A stretch of 33,189 bases of DNA from Robiginitomaculum sp. GTDB taxonomy: Bacteria > Pseudomonadota > Alphaproteobacteria > Caulobacterales > Maricaulaceae. Below the pieces are notes generated by a model. It searched no databases, had not been told where the DNA came from, and saw nothing but the letters and a program-made list of their open reading frames with translations. The DNA is taken from NCBI GenBank assembly GCA_002733905.1, contig NVXK01000007.1, positions 145,889 through 179,077 of the forward strand. Direction: 5' to 3'. A program made the translations under genes and the position numbers. Shown here piece by piece: positions 24,547 to 33,189 of this stretch; position 1 is the first letter of the stretch; the number at the start of each line of letters is the position of its first letter.

Positions 24547-25794
24547 CTAACTGCGGTAATCCGCATTAATATCAATATACCCATGGGTAAGATCACAGCC
24601 CCAGACCGTAAACGCACCCTCTCCAACACCAATATCAACATGCAAAACTAGGTCCTGCGTTTTCATATAGGCGCTGACGATCTCTTCATCATAACGTGGC
24701 GCACGTGCCCCTTCTAGTGCCACTAAATGAGGCCCGAATGCAATCCGAAGCTTGTCACGATCAGCCTGCTCACCCGATTTTCCCACGGCCATCACAACCC
24801 GTCCCCAATTGGCATCTTCACCTGCAATCGCGGTTTTCACCAAAGGCGAATTGATAATACTCATGCCAATCGTTTTGGCAGCCTTGTCTGACGCCGCACC
24901 AGTCACGCATACTTCGATAAATTTTTGTGCGCCCTCGCCGTCCTTGATCACTTGATGTGCAAGGTTGAGCATCACCCTTTGCAAGGCCGTTTTAAACTCA
25001 TCTAATTTAGGGTCATCTACATTTGTAACAAGATCATGCCCAGCCGTGCCCAGCGCAATAAGCATCACCGTATCACTCGTCGAAGTATCGCTATCGACAC
25101 TGATCGCGTTAAAGCTTGTACGCGTATATTCACTCAGTAATTCTTGCAAAACGGCTTGTGAAATATTTGCGTCCGTAAACATAAAACCAAGCATGGTCGC
25201 CATGTCAGGCGCAATCATGCCAGAGCCTTTAACAATACCGCAAATAGAAATGCCAACACCATCAATATCCGCTGTTTGGCTCGCCCCTTTTATATAAGTA
25301 TCCGTCGTGCAAATTGCCTTTGCCGCTTGCGCCCAACTGGCTTGTGTATTTAGCAAACTGTTTTCACTTAAAGTTTGACGGAACGGCCCCAAGTCCAAAG
25401 GCTCACCAATCACCCCTGTCGAACAAACAAACATATCATCAATGTCTGCGCCAATCGTCACAGCCCCCAAACGTGCCATTTCACGCACGTCTTCATGACC
25501 TTGTTGGCCTGTGAAAACATTCGCATTACCCGCATTGACAAGTAAACCAGTCGTATGACCAGATCCTTCCTTGTGTTTATCTAAACATTTTTTCGACCAA
25601 TCAACGGGCGCACCAGGCGTAGAGGAAGTGGTGAACACACTCGCAATCGCACTGGTTTTTGCAAACCGCATCAATAAAACATCTGGCCTGTTTTTATATT
25701 TCATACCTGTTTCAGCCACCCACATATCAAGTCCAGTGAGAATTGGTAAAACTGGGAATGTATCGGGCGCAAGCGGAGAGCGTTTAAGGTTCAT
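24547..25794 (-). CDS. argJ: Bifunctional glutamate N-acetyltransferase / ornithine acetyltransferase ArgJ
   Basis: Catalyses the acetyl-recycling step of arginine biosynthesis, moving acetyl from N-acetylornithine to glutamate, and may also use acetyl-CoA. The protein (415 residues) has the autoproteolysis site KGSGMIAPDMATMLGF, where T200 becomes the N-terminal nucleophile of the beta chain, the CSTGVIGEPL oxyanion-hole block (T126/G127), and the C-terminal GCDLTHGYIDINADYRS. Two ATGs are possible; 25794 is preferred because AGGATA lies 9 nt upstream, while the ATG at 25800 abuts it. It follows the PpiC lipoprotein gene by about 30 bp. Confidence 0.96.
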   Translation of the reverse strand: MNLKRSPLAPDTFPVLPILTGLDMWVAETGMKYKNRPDVLLMRFAKTSAIASVFTTSSTPGAPVDWSKKCLDKHKEGSGHTTGLLVNAGNANVFTGQQGHEDVREMARLGAVTIGADIDDMFVCSTGVIGEPLDLGPFRQTLSENSLLNTQASWAQAAKAICTTDTYIKGASQTADIDGVGISICGIVKGSGMIAPDMATMLGFMFTDANISQAVLQELLSEYTRTSFNAISVDSDTSTSDTVMLIALGTAGHDLVTNVDDPKLDEFKTALQRVMLNLAHQVIKDGEGAQKFIEVCVTGAASDKAAKTIGMSIINSPLVKTAIAGEDANWGRVVMAVGKSGEQADRDKLRIAFGPHLVALEGARAPRYDEEIVSAYMKTQDLVLHVDIGVGEGAFTVWGCDLTHGYIDINADYRS

Positions 25795-25827
25795 TTTCAT
25801 TATCCTGATATTTTGTGTTGAACAGTG

Positions 25828-26835
25828 TTAATCGTGTTCAGGTGTTGGCGCTATGTCCCCGTCCTTAGGCACGTCCTTAGGCACGTCCTTAGGCACATCC
25901 TTGGGCACAGCCTCGGTATTTGCATTTGTCAGTTTGAGCGCGATATTACTATTGGCCCGTAACGAACGTAATAGTTTTTCAATTTCGTCATACGTCATAA
26001 AGCTTTTAATCTCGGCTTTAATGTCTTCAAATTTTGGTTTTGGTGTGGACCGCCGCCCCTCGACCTTTAAAAGATTCCATCCCATATCGCTTTTAAAAGG
26101 CGCACTGACCTCTTTTATTTTTGTCGAAAAAGCCTGTGTTGCGATATGTTCAGGCATGCTATTTTTCGCAAACCAACTCAGGTTCCCCCCAAGATCACGT
26201 GTCGAATTATCTATGGAATATTCTTTCGCCAAGCGCGCAAAATCACCGCCTTTGTCTAACAAATTTGCTAATTCTATCGCCTTTTTTTCATCCGCCACAA
26301 CAATCAGGCGTGCCCAAACTTGCTCCCCGCCTTCGTGCAAAGCAGATTGCTCATCATAGATGCGACGTATCGCCTCTTCTGTCACTTTCTCGGCCAAAAT
26401 GCTTTCAACCACCACATTGGAGAGAATACGTTCCTGTGCAGCCGATAACCGTTTTTGTGTTTCTGAGTTTTTATCCAACGAACGACGATAGGCTTCGAAT
26501 GCCAATAACCTTTGATCAATCAACTCATCTAATACGCTTTGAAACAACGGGTCCGACGGGGTAAGTGACGTCCCGGCTTGCATCAACCCCTTTGCCAACG
26601 CGGCATGTTCAATGTCTGAAAGGTAAATACGCGTATTGTCCACCTCTGCCACAATTGTATCCCCAAGACGTACAATATTACTGTTAAAAGGTGATGTATC
26701 GGGTGCAAGCGCACCATCTTGACACCCCGAAAAACCCAGAATGAAAACAAGGGCAAAAGTAGGGGTAAGAATAGGGGTGAAAATACAGGGAAAATCAGCA
26801 ATTTTAGGTAATTTTGCACCTTTTAACATATACAT
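25828..26835 (-). CDS. PpiC/SurA-like peptidyl-prolyl isomerase, probable lipoprotein
   Basis: A parvulin-type peptidyl-prolyl cis-trans isomerase probably anchored at the periplasmic membrane, helping fold exported proteins. The 335-residue protein has an N-terminal signal with a lipobox-like F-S-G-C38, a SurA-N-like helical segment (about 60-150, FQSVLDELIDQRLLAFEAYRR), a parvulin domain (about 168-265, with FARLAKEYSIDNSTRDLGGNLSWF), and a tail with four VPKD repeats at residues 310-325. AAGGA lies 9 nt before ATG 26835. It is divergent from secA, so an export-linked folding factor and the translocase motor share an upstream region. Confidence 0.88.
   Translation of the reverse strand: MYMLKGAKLPKIADFPCIFTPILTPTFALVFILGFSGCQDGALAPDTSPFNSNIVRLGDTIVAEVDNTRIYLSDIEHAALAKGLMQAGTSLTPSDPLFQSVLDELIDQRLLAFEAYRRSLDKNSETQKRLSAAQERILSNVVVESILAEKVTEEAIRRIYDEQSALHEGGEQVWARLIVVADEKKAIELANLLDKGGDFARLAKEYSIDNSTRDLGGNLSWFAKNSMPEHIATQAFSTKIKEVSAPFKSDMGWNLLKVEGRRSTPKPKFEDIKAEIKSFMTYDEIEKLLRSLRANSNIALKLTNANTEAVPKDVPKDVPKDVPKDGDIAPTPEHD
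25861..25908 (-). repeat. Four tandem 12-bp repeats within the ppiC-like gene
   Basis: On the plus strand three perfect GTCCTTAGGCAC units are followed by one with two changes (ATCCTTGGGCAC). They lie in frame and encode VPKD four times near the C-terminus of the isomerase. Unit identity suggests recent slippage or unequal exchange, and copy number may vary between strains without shifting the frame. Confidence 0.95.
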
Positions 26836-26889
26836 GTATTTATTTCCTTCGTTTCACCCATTTTAGTGCTAAATCTACGTCGCTCTCAT

Positions 26890-26975
26890 TGACTTAAGGG
26901 GTGAGCATACTTAAGTCACCACAAAGCATTCTTTAACGCGAAAAGCCCTGTCTTGCAAACTTAGAACGACTAAGT
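26890..26975. promoter_or_regulatory. Two related inverted repeats in the ppiC/secA divergent promoter
   Basis: The first is TGACTTAAG-N11-CTTAAGTCA (26890-26918), perfect over 9-bp arms. The second is ACTTAG-N5-CTAAGT (26959-26975), overlapping the small palindrome GACTAAGTC. All four arms share an ACTTA/TAAGT core. They occupy the 188-bp gap between divergent genes, 49 and 106 nt upstream of secA. Paired related repeats look like binding sites for a dimeric regulator; neither has a T-tract, so terminators are less likely. No known regulator motif is recognised. Confidence 0.5.
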
Positions 26976-27023
26976 CAACAAACACAAAATAGGGTTATCG
27001 CCGATAATAGACTAGGGATCCAC

Positions 27024-29732
27024 ATGTTAGGTATCGCAAAAAAATTATTTGGCACGGAAAACGACCGTAAACTCAAAAAAATGGCGCCTCTTGTAGCCAA
27101 AATCAATGCACTAGAACCTGAATTTGAGAAAATGACGGACGACGCATTACGTGAAAAAACCAACGAATTTAAAACCCGTTTCCAAAACGGTGAAACCCTA
27201 GACGACCTACTCCCAGAAGCGTTTGCGAATGTACGCGAAGCAGGTAAACGTACGCTTGGCCAACGTCACTATGATGTACAATTAATCGGCGGCATTGCCC
27301 TACACCGTGGTGACATCGCAGAAATGCGAACAGGTGAAGGTAAAACCCTCGTCGCGACCTTAGCCGTATATCTTAATGCCCTAACCGAGCGCGGCGTGCA
27401 TGTTGTTACGGTAAATGACTACCTTGCACAACGTGACGCGGACTGGATGGCACAGGTTTATAATTTCCTTGGTTTGACAACGGGCTGTGTCGTACATGGC
27501 CTTGATGACATACAGCGTAAAAATGCCTATAATTGCGATGTAACTTACGGCACGAATAATGAATTTGGCTTTGACTATCTTCGTGACAATATGAAATTTT
27601 CGGTCGAGACCATGAGCCAACGCGGCCATCATTTTGCAGTGATTGACGAGATCGATTCCATCCTCATTGACGAAGCCCGTACCCCGTTAATTATCTCTGG
27701 CCCAACGGAAGACCGCTCAGATTTCTATCAACTTATCGACACATTTATTCCCCTCATCACCGAGGACGGTTACGATATAGACGAAAAAGCCAGCACCGCC
27801 GTTTTCAATGAAGACGGCAATGAACAAATTGAGAAAATCCTACGCGAACGCGACCTCCTCGAAGGAGAAAGTCTTTACGATATCGAGAACATCACCATTG
27901 TTCATCATATCAACCAAGCCCTCCGCGCCCATAAAATCCAAACCGTCAATAAAAACTATATTGTCAAAGACGACCGCGTCATTTTAATCGACGAATTCAC
28001 GGGTCGTATGAAAGAAGGGTCTCGCCTTTCCGACGGCCTACATCAAGCGATTGAAGCCAAAGAAGGCGTAGAAATCATGCCTGAAAATGTCACGCTTGCC
28101 TCTGTGACCTATCAAAACTATTTTCGTCTCTTCGACAAGCTTTCGGGTATGACGGGTACGGCTGTCACTGAAGCCACAGAATTTCACGACACCTACAAAC
28201 TTGAAGTGCTCGAAATCCCAACCAACCGTGAAATCAAACGTATTGACGAAGAAGACGTTATTTACCGCACAGAGCGTGAAAAGTTTAGCGCGATCGTAGA
28301 TGAAATCAGAGAGTGCGCTGGAAAAGGCCAGCCGATGTTGGTCGGGACAGTGACGATTGAAAAATCAGAATCTCTTTCTGCATTTTTGACAGAACGCGAT
28401 ATACGTCATCAAGTTCTCAATGCACGCTATCATGATCAAGAGGCCGCCATTATCGCACAAGCTGGCGTCCCTGGCACAGTGACGATTGCCACCAATATGG
28501 CAGGCCGTGGTACAGATATCCAACTCGGCGGCAATCTCGATATGCGTATCGAACAAGAAGCTGTCGAAGGTGAAACTGATGCACAACGTGAACGCCGCAT
28601 TGACAAACTTACAGACGAAGTTGCCGTCCTTAAACAACAAGCCCTCGATGCAGGTGGTCTTTATGTTCTCGGTACAGAGCGTCACGAAAGTCGCCGTATC
28701 GATAACCAGCTTCGTGGCCGTACAGGTCGCCAAGGCGATCCGGGACGTTCTAAATTCTACATCTCGACCGAAGACGACCTTATGCGTATCTTCGGCGGTG
28801 ACCGCCTGAAAAATATGATGGACAAACTAGGCTGGGAAGAAGGCGAAAGCCTGACCAATAAATTTATGTCCAAAGCGGTTGAGCGCGCACAAATGCGTGT
28901 CGAAGCCCGCAACTTTGACATCCGTAAAAACCTTCTCAAATATGATGATGTGATGAATGATCAACGCAAAACCATTTTTGAACAACGCCTTGAATTTATG
29001 ACAGACACAGATGTATCCGATGTTATCGAAGATATGCGTCACCAAGTATGCGAAGACCTGATCAACACTCATATCCCTAAAAAAGCTTATGCCGAGCAAT
29101 GGGATATTGAAGGCCTGACAAAACGCTCTCAAGAAATCATGGGCTACACCCCTGACTTCCAAGCATGGGCAGACGAAGAAGGTATTGCGGACGAAGAAAT
29201 GCGCGAACGTTTTCAAAACACGTCTGACAATGCCTTTAAAGGCACATTTGGCCAGCTCGAAACCTCCGTTGTACAAAGCGTAGAAAAACAGGTGCTCCTA
29301 CAAACGATTGATAAAAACTGGCAAGATCACATCCAGCAACTCGATCATTTGAAAAATGTAATTACGTGGCGGAGCTATGGTCAGCGCGACCCGCTCAATG
29401 AATACAAAAGCGAAGCCTTCACCATGTTTGATGAGCTTTTGACTAATTTGCGCGAAGGCGTGACAAAACTCCTAATGAATTTACAAGTTCAAGAACGTCC
29501 AGCACCTGCGCCAGAACCCGCATTTAACCCAGCCGAATACGCAGACTTTAATCCAGCCGCATTTGAAGCCGATTCAAGCCAGCCTGCCCTGAGCATGCCT
29601 ATGGACGGCGCATCACGACCGAGCTTTGACATTGCTGCATTCGAAGCCGCAAATGGGCGAATTTCTCGCAATGCAAATTGCCCATGTGGTTCAGGGCAAA
29701 AATTCAAACGCTGTCACGGTAGCATAAGCTAA
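27024..29732 (+). CDS. secA: Preprotein translocase ATPase SecA
   Basis: The motor of the Sec export pathway, 902 residues, within the normal size range. Features in order: a helical N-terminus, Walker A at 102-109 (RTGEGKTL), the DYLAQRDA block, DEID in the Walker B region ([19 protein letters not shown]), the preprotein cross-linking domain, NBD2 with [13 protein letters not shown] and [10 protein letters not shown], the helical wing/scaffold region, a variable Pro/Ala-rich linker with repeats resembling FNPAAFEA, and the C-terminal zinc motif C886-x-C888-x8-C897-H898 that binds SecB and phospholipid. It is divergent from ppiC and convergent with the tautomerase gene, 11 bp between stops. 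Confidence 0.98.
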   Translation: MLGIAKKLFGTENDRKLKKMAPLVAKINALEPEFEKMTDDALREKTNEFKTRFQNGETLDDLLPEAFANVREAGKRTLGQRHYDVQLIGGIALHRGDIAEMRTGEGKTLVATLAVYLNALTERGVHVVTVNDYLAQRDADWMAQVYNFLGLTTGCVVHGLDDIQRKNAYNCDVTYGTNNEFGFDYLRDNMKFSVETMSQRGHHFAVIDEIDSILIDEARTPLIISGPTEDRSDFYQLIDTFIPLITEDGYDIDEKASTAVFNEDGNEQIEKILRERDLLEGESLYDIENITIVHHINQALRAHKIQTVNKNYIVKDDRVILIDEFTGRMKEGSRLSDGLHQAIEAKEGVEIMPENVTLASVTYQNYFRLFDKLSGMTGTAVTEATEFHDTYKLEVLEIPTNREIKRIDEEDVIYRTEREKFSAIVDEIRECAGKGQPMLVGTVTIEKSESLSAFLTERDIRHQVLNARYHDQEAAIIAQAGVPGTVTIATNMAGRGTDIQLGGNLDMRIEQEAVEGETDAQRERRIDKLTDEVAVLKQQALDAGGLYVLGTERHESRRIDNQLRGRTGRQGDPGRSKFYISTEDDLMRIFGGDRLKNMMDKLGWEEGESLTNKFMSKAVERAQMRVEARNFDIRKNLLKYDDVMNDQRKTIFEQRLEFMTDTDVSDVIEDMRHQVCEDLINTHIPKKAYAEQWDIEGLTKRSQEIMGYTPDFQAWADEEGIADEEMRERFQNTSDNAFKGTFGQLETSVVQSVEKQVLLQTIDKNWQDHIQQLDHLKNVITWRSYGQRDPLNEYKSEAFTMFDELLTNLREGVTKLLMNLQVQERPAPAPEPAFNPAEYADFNPAAFEADSSQPALSMPMDGASRPSFDIAAFEAANGRISRNANCPCGSGQKFKRCHGSIS

Positions 29733-29743
29733 ATACCATAACC

Positions 29744-30076
29744 TCAAAGACAATAAGTCTCTCGGTCCATATCACGCACTTCGAGGGTTACTGAACATCC
29801 TTGCGGTGCATAGGCTTTCAAAACCTTGTGCAATGTTTGGCCATAGAGAGTGCGTGTCGGGACATCTCGTCCCGAAAGCAATTGCAAACAGATGTGTAAC
29901 ATTTCAGCACCTGCGCCCTTATTCCCAACAACACAATGCGTATAACCAATAGCGCGCAATTTAAGGCGCTCAGGTTCAATGCCGTCTAACTCACCGAGCG
30001 CGTCCCGTAATGCAATGAGTAGCTCTGGCATGATCGCGTCTAAGTTTTTGGAATATTCAACAATAATATGCGGCAT
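29744..30076 (-). CDS. 5-carboxymethyl-2-hydroxymuconate isomerase-like tautomerase
   Basis: A 110-residue tautomerase-superfamily protein beginning M-PHIIVEYSKNL, so Pro1 after Met removal is the expected catalytic base. The rest (THCVVGNKGAGAEMLHICLQLLSGRD, then a helix and SVTLEVRDMDRETYC) fits the CHMI/HpcD-type family, which isomerises muconate-type keto acids in homoprotocatechuate breakdown. No aromatic-catabolism genes are nearby, so its true substrate is uncertain. It lies 54 bp downstream of cobT on the same strand and may be cotranscribed. Confidence 0.85.
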   Translation of the reverse strand: MPHIIVEYSKNLDAIMPELLIALRDALGELDGIEPERLKLRAIGYTHCVVGNKGAGAEMLHICLQLLSGRDVPTRTLYGQTLHKVLKAYAPQGCSVTLEVRDMDRETYCL

Positions 30077-30130
30077 AAACCCTCCCCTTAACAGACACCG
30101 TAAACCACCAAAACGGATAGCGTATATATT

Positions 30131-31972
30131 TTAACTACGGCGACCACGTCCACGCTTTTTAGGTTTTTCGGCAAATAACTCTGCGAGTTTTTCTGTCATG
30201 ACACCACCGAGTTCCGCCACATCGGTAATCGTCACCGCGCGAGAATACCAGCGCGTGACATCATGGTTTATACCAATCGCGATCAATTCTACCCCTGAAC
30301 GATTTTCGATTTTATCGATCACCTCGTGAAGATGATGCTCTAACATGCCAGATTTATTGCGAGATTGTGTCGCGTCATCAACAGGAGCACCATCCGAGAT
30401 TACCATCAAAATACGACGCTGTTCAGGCCGAGCCATAAGGCGTGCATAGGCCCATTCGAGCGCTTCCCCGTCAATATTTTCTTTCAACAAACCTTCGCGC
30501 ATCATCAGGCCAAGATTATTTTTGGCCCGACGCCACGGCATGTCTGCAGATTTATAAATAATATGTCGCAAATCATTGAGGCGTCCAGGGCTAGACGGCT
30601 TATCTTTTTCAAGCCAGTCTTGAAACGAAGCCCCACCTTTCCACGCCCGTGTCGTAAAGCCCAAAATTTCGGCCTTCACCGCACAACGTTCGAGCGTGCG
30701 CGCTAAAATATCCGCACATACCGCCGCCATCATAATCGGGCGACCACGCATAGAGCCAGAATTATCAATTAAGATCGTGACAATCGTATCCCGAAATTCT
30801 GTCGCTTTTTCTTCTTTAAACGACAAAGCTTGCATCGGGTCAGTCACCACGCGTGTAAGTCGCGCCGCGTCCAACATGCCTTCTTCCAAATCAAAATTCC
30901 AAGAGCGTTGTTGTTGCGCCATCAAACGCCGCTGCAAGCGATTGGCAAGCCGCGCAATCACAGACGCAAGCCCCGCCATATGACCGTCCAAATAGCCACG
31001 AAGCCGCTCTAGCTCTTCTGCCTCGCAAAGATCTTCGGCTTTAATAATTTCGTCATGTGCTTTGGTGAAGACTTTATAGGGCGGCGGGGTATTACTATAA
31101 TCTTGTTGTTGCTGTGACGGATCGGCAACTTCGTCACCTTCGGAACCATCCCCGTCTATATCGTCTGCATCAATCGTATCTTGGGCGTCCGCGTCACTAT
31201 CATCCAGACTATCCGCCTCAGTAACTTGCGTCGTCCCAGGATCAGTTTCGTCTTGAACATCTTGTGCATTTTGAGGGTTATCTTCTTCGCCCTCACGCGC
31301 TTCCTCGTCTTCGTCCTCTTCGCTCTGCTCTTGATCAGCAAGTTCATCGCCAAGATCAAAGGCCCGCAATAAATTTTGCGCCGCGTCTGCAAACTTTTTT
31401 TGATCACCAACATTAAGCGCGAGTATATCCAAATCTGCGCCAGCAACATCTTCAATATATGAACGCCACGCCGACATCAAACCACTTGCCCCTTCAGGCG
31501 CAGATCGTCCCGTAAACACTTCACGTGCTATAACGCCAATCGCTTCGGCCATTGGCGCGTCTTGTTGCGTCAAACTCTCTTGATCAAACCCACGCCGCTT
31601 ACAACGGTGATCAAGTGCCGCATATAAATTATCTGCGACACCATCTAAAACTTTCGCCCCATGCGCCTCAATTCGCGCCTGTTCCAAAGCCTCATAAATC
31701 GCCCTCGCAGGCCCCGGCTTTGGCTGTAATTGACTAAATATTTCAGGGTCATGTAAAGCAAGCCTAAGCGCCAACCCATCCGCTTCGCCGCGTGACCTCG
31801 CAATGGCTTGAGGCGTAGGGTGCGCTGGCGGTGTCGGCAAAACAATCTGGTCTCTCACAAGACCTGCAACCTCACCGCCGAAACTAACTTCCATTTCCCG
31901 CACGCCCGCAAGCGCCTTGGTCGCCCCAACAAGAGAGCGCTTATAAATTTCTAAGGGAGAAGAATTACTCAC
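30131..31972 (-). CDS. cobT: Aerobic cobaltochelatase subunit CobT
   Basis: Together with CobS and CobN it inserts cobalt into hydrogenobyrinic acid diamide in aerobic vitamin B12 synthesis. The 613-residue protein has an N-terminal helical domain, a very acidic central linker (about residues 212-286), a helical segment with [16 protein letters not shown], and a C-terminal von Willebrand A domain with the MIDAS motif D403-N-S-G-S407. It ends in a basic tail (KKRGRGRRS). The start is GTG 31972, 4 nt after the cobS stop. Charge contrast between linker and tail is typical of CobT and chelatase D subunits. No cobN is in the window. Confidence 0.96.
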   Translation of the reverse strand: MSNSSPLEIYKRSLVGATKALAGVREMEVSFGGEVAGLVRDQIVLPTPPAHPTPQAIARSRGEADGLALRLALHDPEIFSQLQPKPGPARAIYEALEQARIEAHGAKVLDGVADNLYAALDHRCKRRGFDQESLTQQDAPMAEAIGVIAREVFTGRSAPEGASGLMSAWRSYIEDVAGADLDILALNVGDQKKFADAAQNLLRAFDLGDELADQEQSEEDEDEEAREGEEDNPQNAQDVQDETDPGTTQVTEADSLDDSDADAQDTIDADDIDGDGSEGDEVADPSQQQQDYSNTPPPYKVFTKAHDEIIKAEDLCEAEELERLRGYLDGHMAGLASVIARLANRLQRRLMAQQQRSWNFDLEEGMLDAARLTRVVTDPMQALSFKEEKATEFRDTIVTILIDNSGSMRGRPIMMAAVCADILARTLERCAVKAEILGFTTRAWKGGASFQDWLEKDKPSSPGRLNDLRHIIYKSADMPWRRAKNNLGLMMREGLLKENIDGEALEWAYARLMARPEQRRILMVISDGAPVDDATQSRNKSGMLEHHLHEVIDKIENRSGVELIAIGINHDVTRWYSRAVTITDVAELGGVMTEKLAELFAEKPKKRGRGRRS

Positions 31973-31976
31973 ACGC

Positions 31977-32960
31977 TTACGCCACCATCACCGTTGTTGC
32001 GCTTTCTCGGAGATCAACACCAAAGGCACGTTGGTAAAACTCGGCAATCATCGGGCGTTCTAGCTCGTCGCATTTATTGAGGAATGTCATACGGAAAGCC
32101 GTACCAATATTACGGTCAAAAATATCCGCGTTCTCGGCCCAGTTCATCACTGTACGTGGGCTCATCAATGTCGAAATATCTCCTGCCATAAATGCATTAC
32201 GGGTCATGTCTGCGACACGTACCATTTTCGCAAGTATATCGCGGCCTTCTTCATTGTCATATGTCGGCGATTTCGCAAGCACAATGGCCGCTTCTTCGTC
32301 ATGACCAAGATAGTTAAGTGTTGTCACAATCGACCATCTGTCCATCTGGCCTTGGTTGATTTGTTGCGTGCCATGATAAAGGCCCGTTGTATCACCCAAA
32401 CCAACAGTGTTGGTTGTCGAGAACAAACGGAAAGAGGCATTTGGCGTAATGACACGGTTTTGGTCGAGCAATGTTAAGCGACCCTGCGCCTCGAGAACAC
32501 GCTGAATAACAAACATTACATCTGGTCGCCCAGCGTCATATTCATCAAACACAAGTGCAACAGGGTTTTGCAAAGCCCACGGTAATAGACCTTCGCGGAA
32601 CTCTGTAATTTGTTTACCGTCCTTAAGGACGATTGCGTCTTTACCCACCAAATCAATCCGTGAGACATGACTGTCCAAATTAATACGTACCGTTGGCCAG
32701 TTTAGCCGTGCGGCAACTTGTTCAATATGCGTTGATTTCCCCGTACCATGATAGCCTTGCACCATAACGCGACGGTTAAAGGCAAAACCTGCCAATATGG
32801 CATGGGTAGTTTCATCGTCAAAACGATACGCCGCGTCAATTTCTGGCACATGTTCCGAGCGCATAGAGAAGGCCGGTACATCCATATCAAAATCAACACC
32901 GAACATTTCACGAGCAGATATTGTGATATCTGGCTTTAAAATTGGAAATATGTCGCTCAT
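31977..32960 (-). CDS. cobS: Aerobic cobaltochelatase AAA+ subunit CobS
   Basis: The AAA+ ATPase partner of CobT. The 327-residue protein has Walker A at 69-77 (GYHGTGKST), Walker B ([14 protein letters not shown]), sensor 1 ([20 protein letters not shown]) and the arginine-finger region ([13 protein letters not shown]). The frame is open to 33002, but ATG 32960 ([12 protein letters not shown]) has GAGGGTGAG just upstream and matches usual CobS starts. It lies downstream of the J-domain gene (52 bp) and is followed 4 nt later by cobT, forming a transcription unit. Confidence 0.97.
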   Translation of the reverse strand: MSDIFPILKPDITISAREMFGVDFDMDVPAFSMRSEHVPEIDAAYRFDDETTHAILAGFAFNRRVMVQGYHGTGKSTHIEQVAARLNWPTVRINLDSHVSRIDLVGKDAIVLKDGKQITEFREGLLPWALQNPVALVFDEYDAGRPDVMFVIQRVLEAQGRLTLLDQNRVITPNASFRLFSTTNTVGLGDTTGLYHGTQQINQGQMDRWSIVTTLNYLGHDEEAAIVLAKSPTYDNEEGRDILAKMVRVADMTRNAFMAGDISTLMSPRTVMNWAENADIFDRNIGTAFRMTFLNKCDELERPMIAEFYQRAFGVDLRESATTVMVA

Positions 32961-33011
32961 AGTCTCACCCTCAAACAGATCGCCCTGCCCTATACTCATC
33001 ATGTTAAACTT

Positions 33012-33189
33012 TTAAGTTAAATTTGTTGTTTTCAAAACCTTATAGGCCTTCACAACACGCTGGAAAGACGCTTCCGTTGTACGGTCCCCACCATTCGCAT
33101 CGGGATGAAGTTGTTTCACCAATTGCGTATAACGCTCGCGTACCATTTTTGGGCCAGAAAATTCGTCCAGTCCCAAATCACTAAGCGCT
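33012..33189 (-). CDS. J-domain (DnaJ-like) protein, C-terminal fragment; 5' end outside window
   Basis: The window edge cuts this gene; the last 58 codons are read on the minus strand. A J domain lies at the extreme C-terminus: FSGPKMVRERYTQLVKQLHP with the HPD motif, then ANGGD and a final helix SFQRVVKAYKVLK before TAA at 33012-33014. A C-terminal J domain beside cobS is a common alphaproteobacterial arrangement. It would recruit and stimulate an Hsp70 partner. The N-terminal part cannot be judged. Confidence 0.93.
   Translation of the reverse strand, partial: ALSDLGLDEFSGPKMVRERYTQLVKQLHPDANGGDRTTEASFQRVVKAYKVLKTTNLT

Noticed and set aside
1-33189. tRNA, rRNA, CRISPR arrays, insertion sequences or prophage genes
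   Set aside because: None seen: no cloverleaf-like T-loop/CCA pattern, no regularly spaced repeats, no transposase or integrase motifs.

Overview
The window looks like a piece of an alphaproteobacterial chromosome, moderately AT-leaning. The evidence is the cobS-cobT cobaltochelatase pair beside a J-domain gene, the nitrilase/DUF1178/glutaredoxin/ComF block divergent from an NDUFAF5-like methyltransferase, the PpiC/ArgJ/MutT block divergent from secA, and chemotaxis proteins of alphaproteobacterial type (STAS-CheY-CheA-CheW-CheR, CheD, and an MCP ending in an acidic W-x-x-F tail). No rRNA, tRNA, CRISPR array, phage gene or insertion sequence was seen.

Layout. (1) 1-4965: class I ribonucleotide reductase. 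nrdB (5' part only) and nrdA lie on the minus strand but are separated by an unknown membrane protein gene and an outer-membrane-barrel gene. Each nrd gene has its own pair of NrdR-like boxes with exactly 31 bp between box starts. (2) 5335-6549: an AlaC-type aminotransferase. (3) 6849-12009: a tight plus-strand chemotaxis operon, STAS-cheY-cheA-cheW-cheR-cheY2-small helical protein. (4) 12040-13117: a gene-poor stretch that is mostly the decayed remnant of a second chemoreceptor gene. (5) 13492-18940: a minus-strand chemotaxis group, mcp, then (after a strong terminator) cheB and two cheD paralogues. (6) 19287-22926: minus-strand housekeeping run comF, grxC, nitrilase, DUF1178, dadA. (7) 22947-23843: methyltransferase on the plus strand. 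(8) 23857-26835: minus-strand run of a PpiC-type lipoprotein, argJ, mutT and an orphan Flp pilin gene with a TTG start. (9) 27024-29732: secA on the plus strand. (10) 29744-33189: minus-strand J-domain protein, cobS, cobT and a small tautomerase.

How the genes work together. The two che blocks form one nearly complete pathway: receptor, CheW/CheA kinase, two CheY regulators, CheR/CheB adaptation enzymes and two CheD deamidases. No annotated CheY phosphatase is present, but the last gene of the plus operon encodes a small helical protein with a D-x-x-x-Q motif and an acidic, Phe-ending tail, both reminiscent of CheZ. The strongest unusual signals are the chemoreceptor pseudogene, this CheZ-like candidate, the conserved NrdR box architecture at two separated nrd promoters, and clustered inverted repeats in the ppiC/secA divergent promoter.
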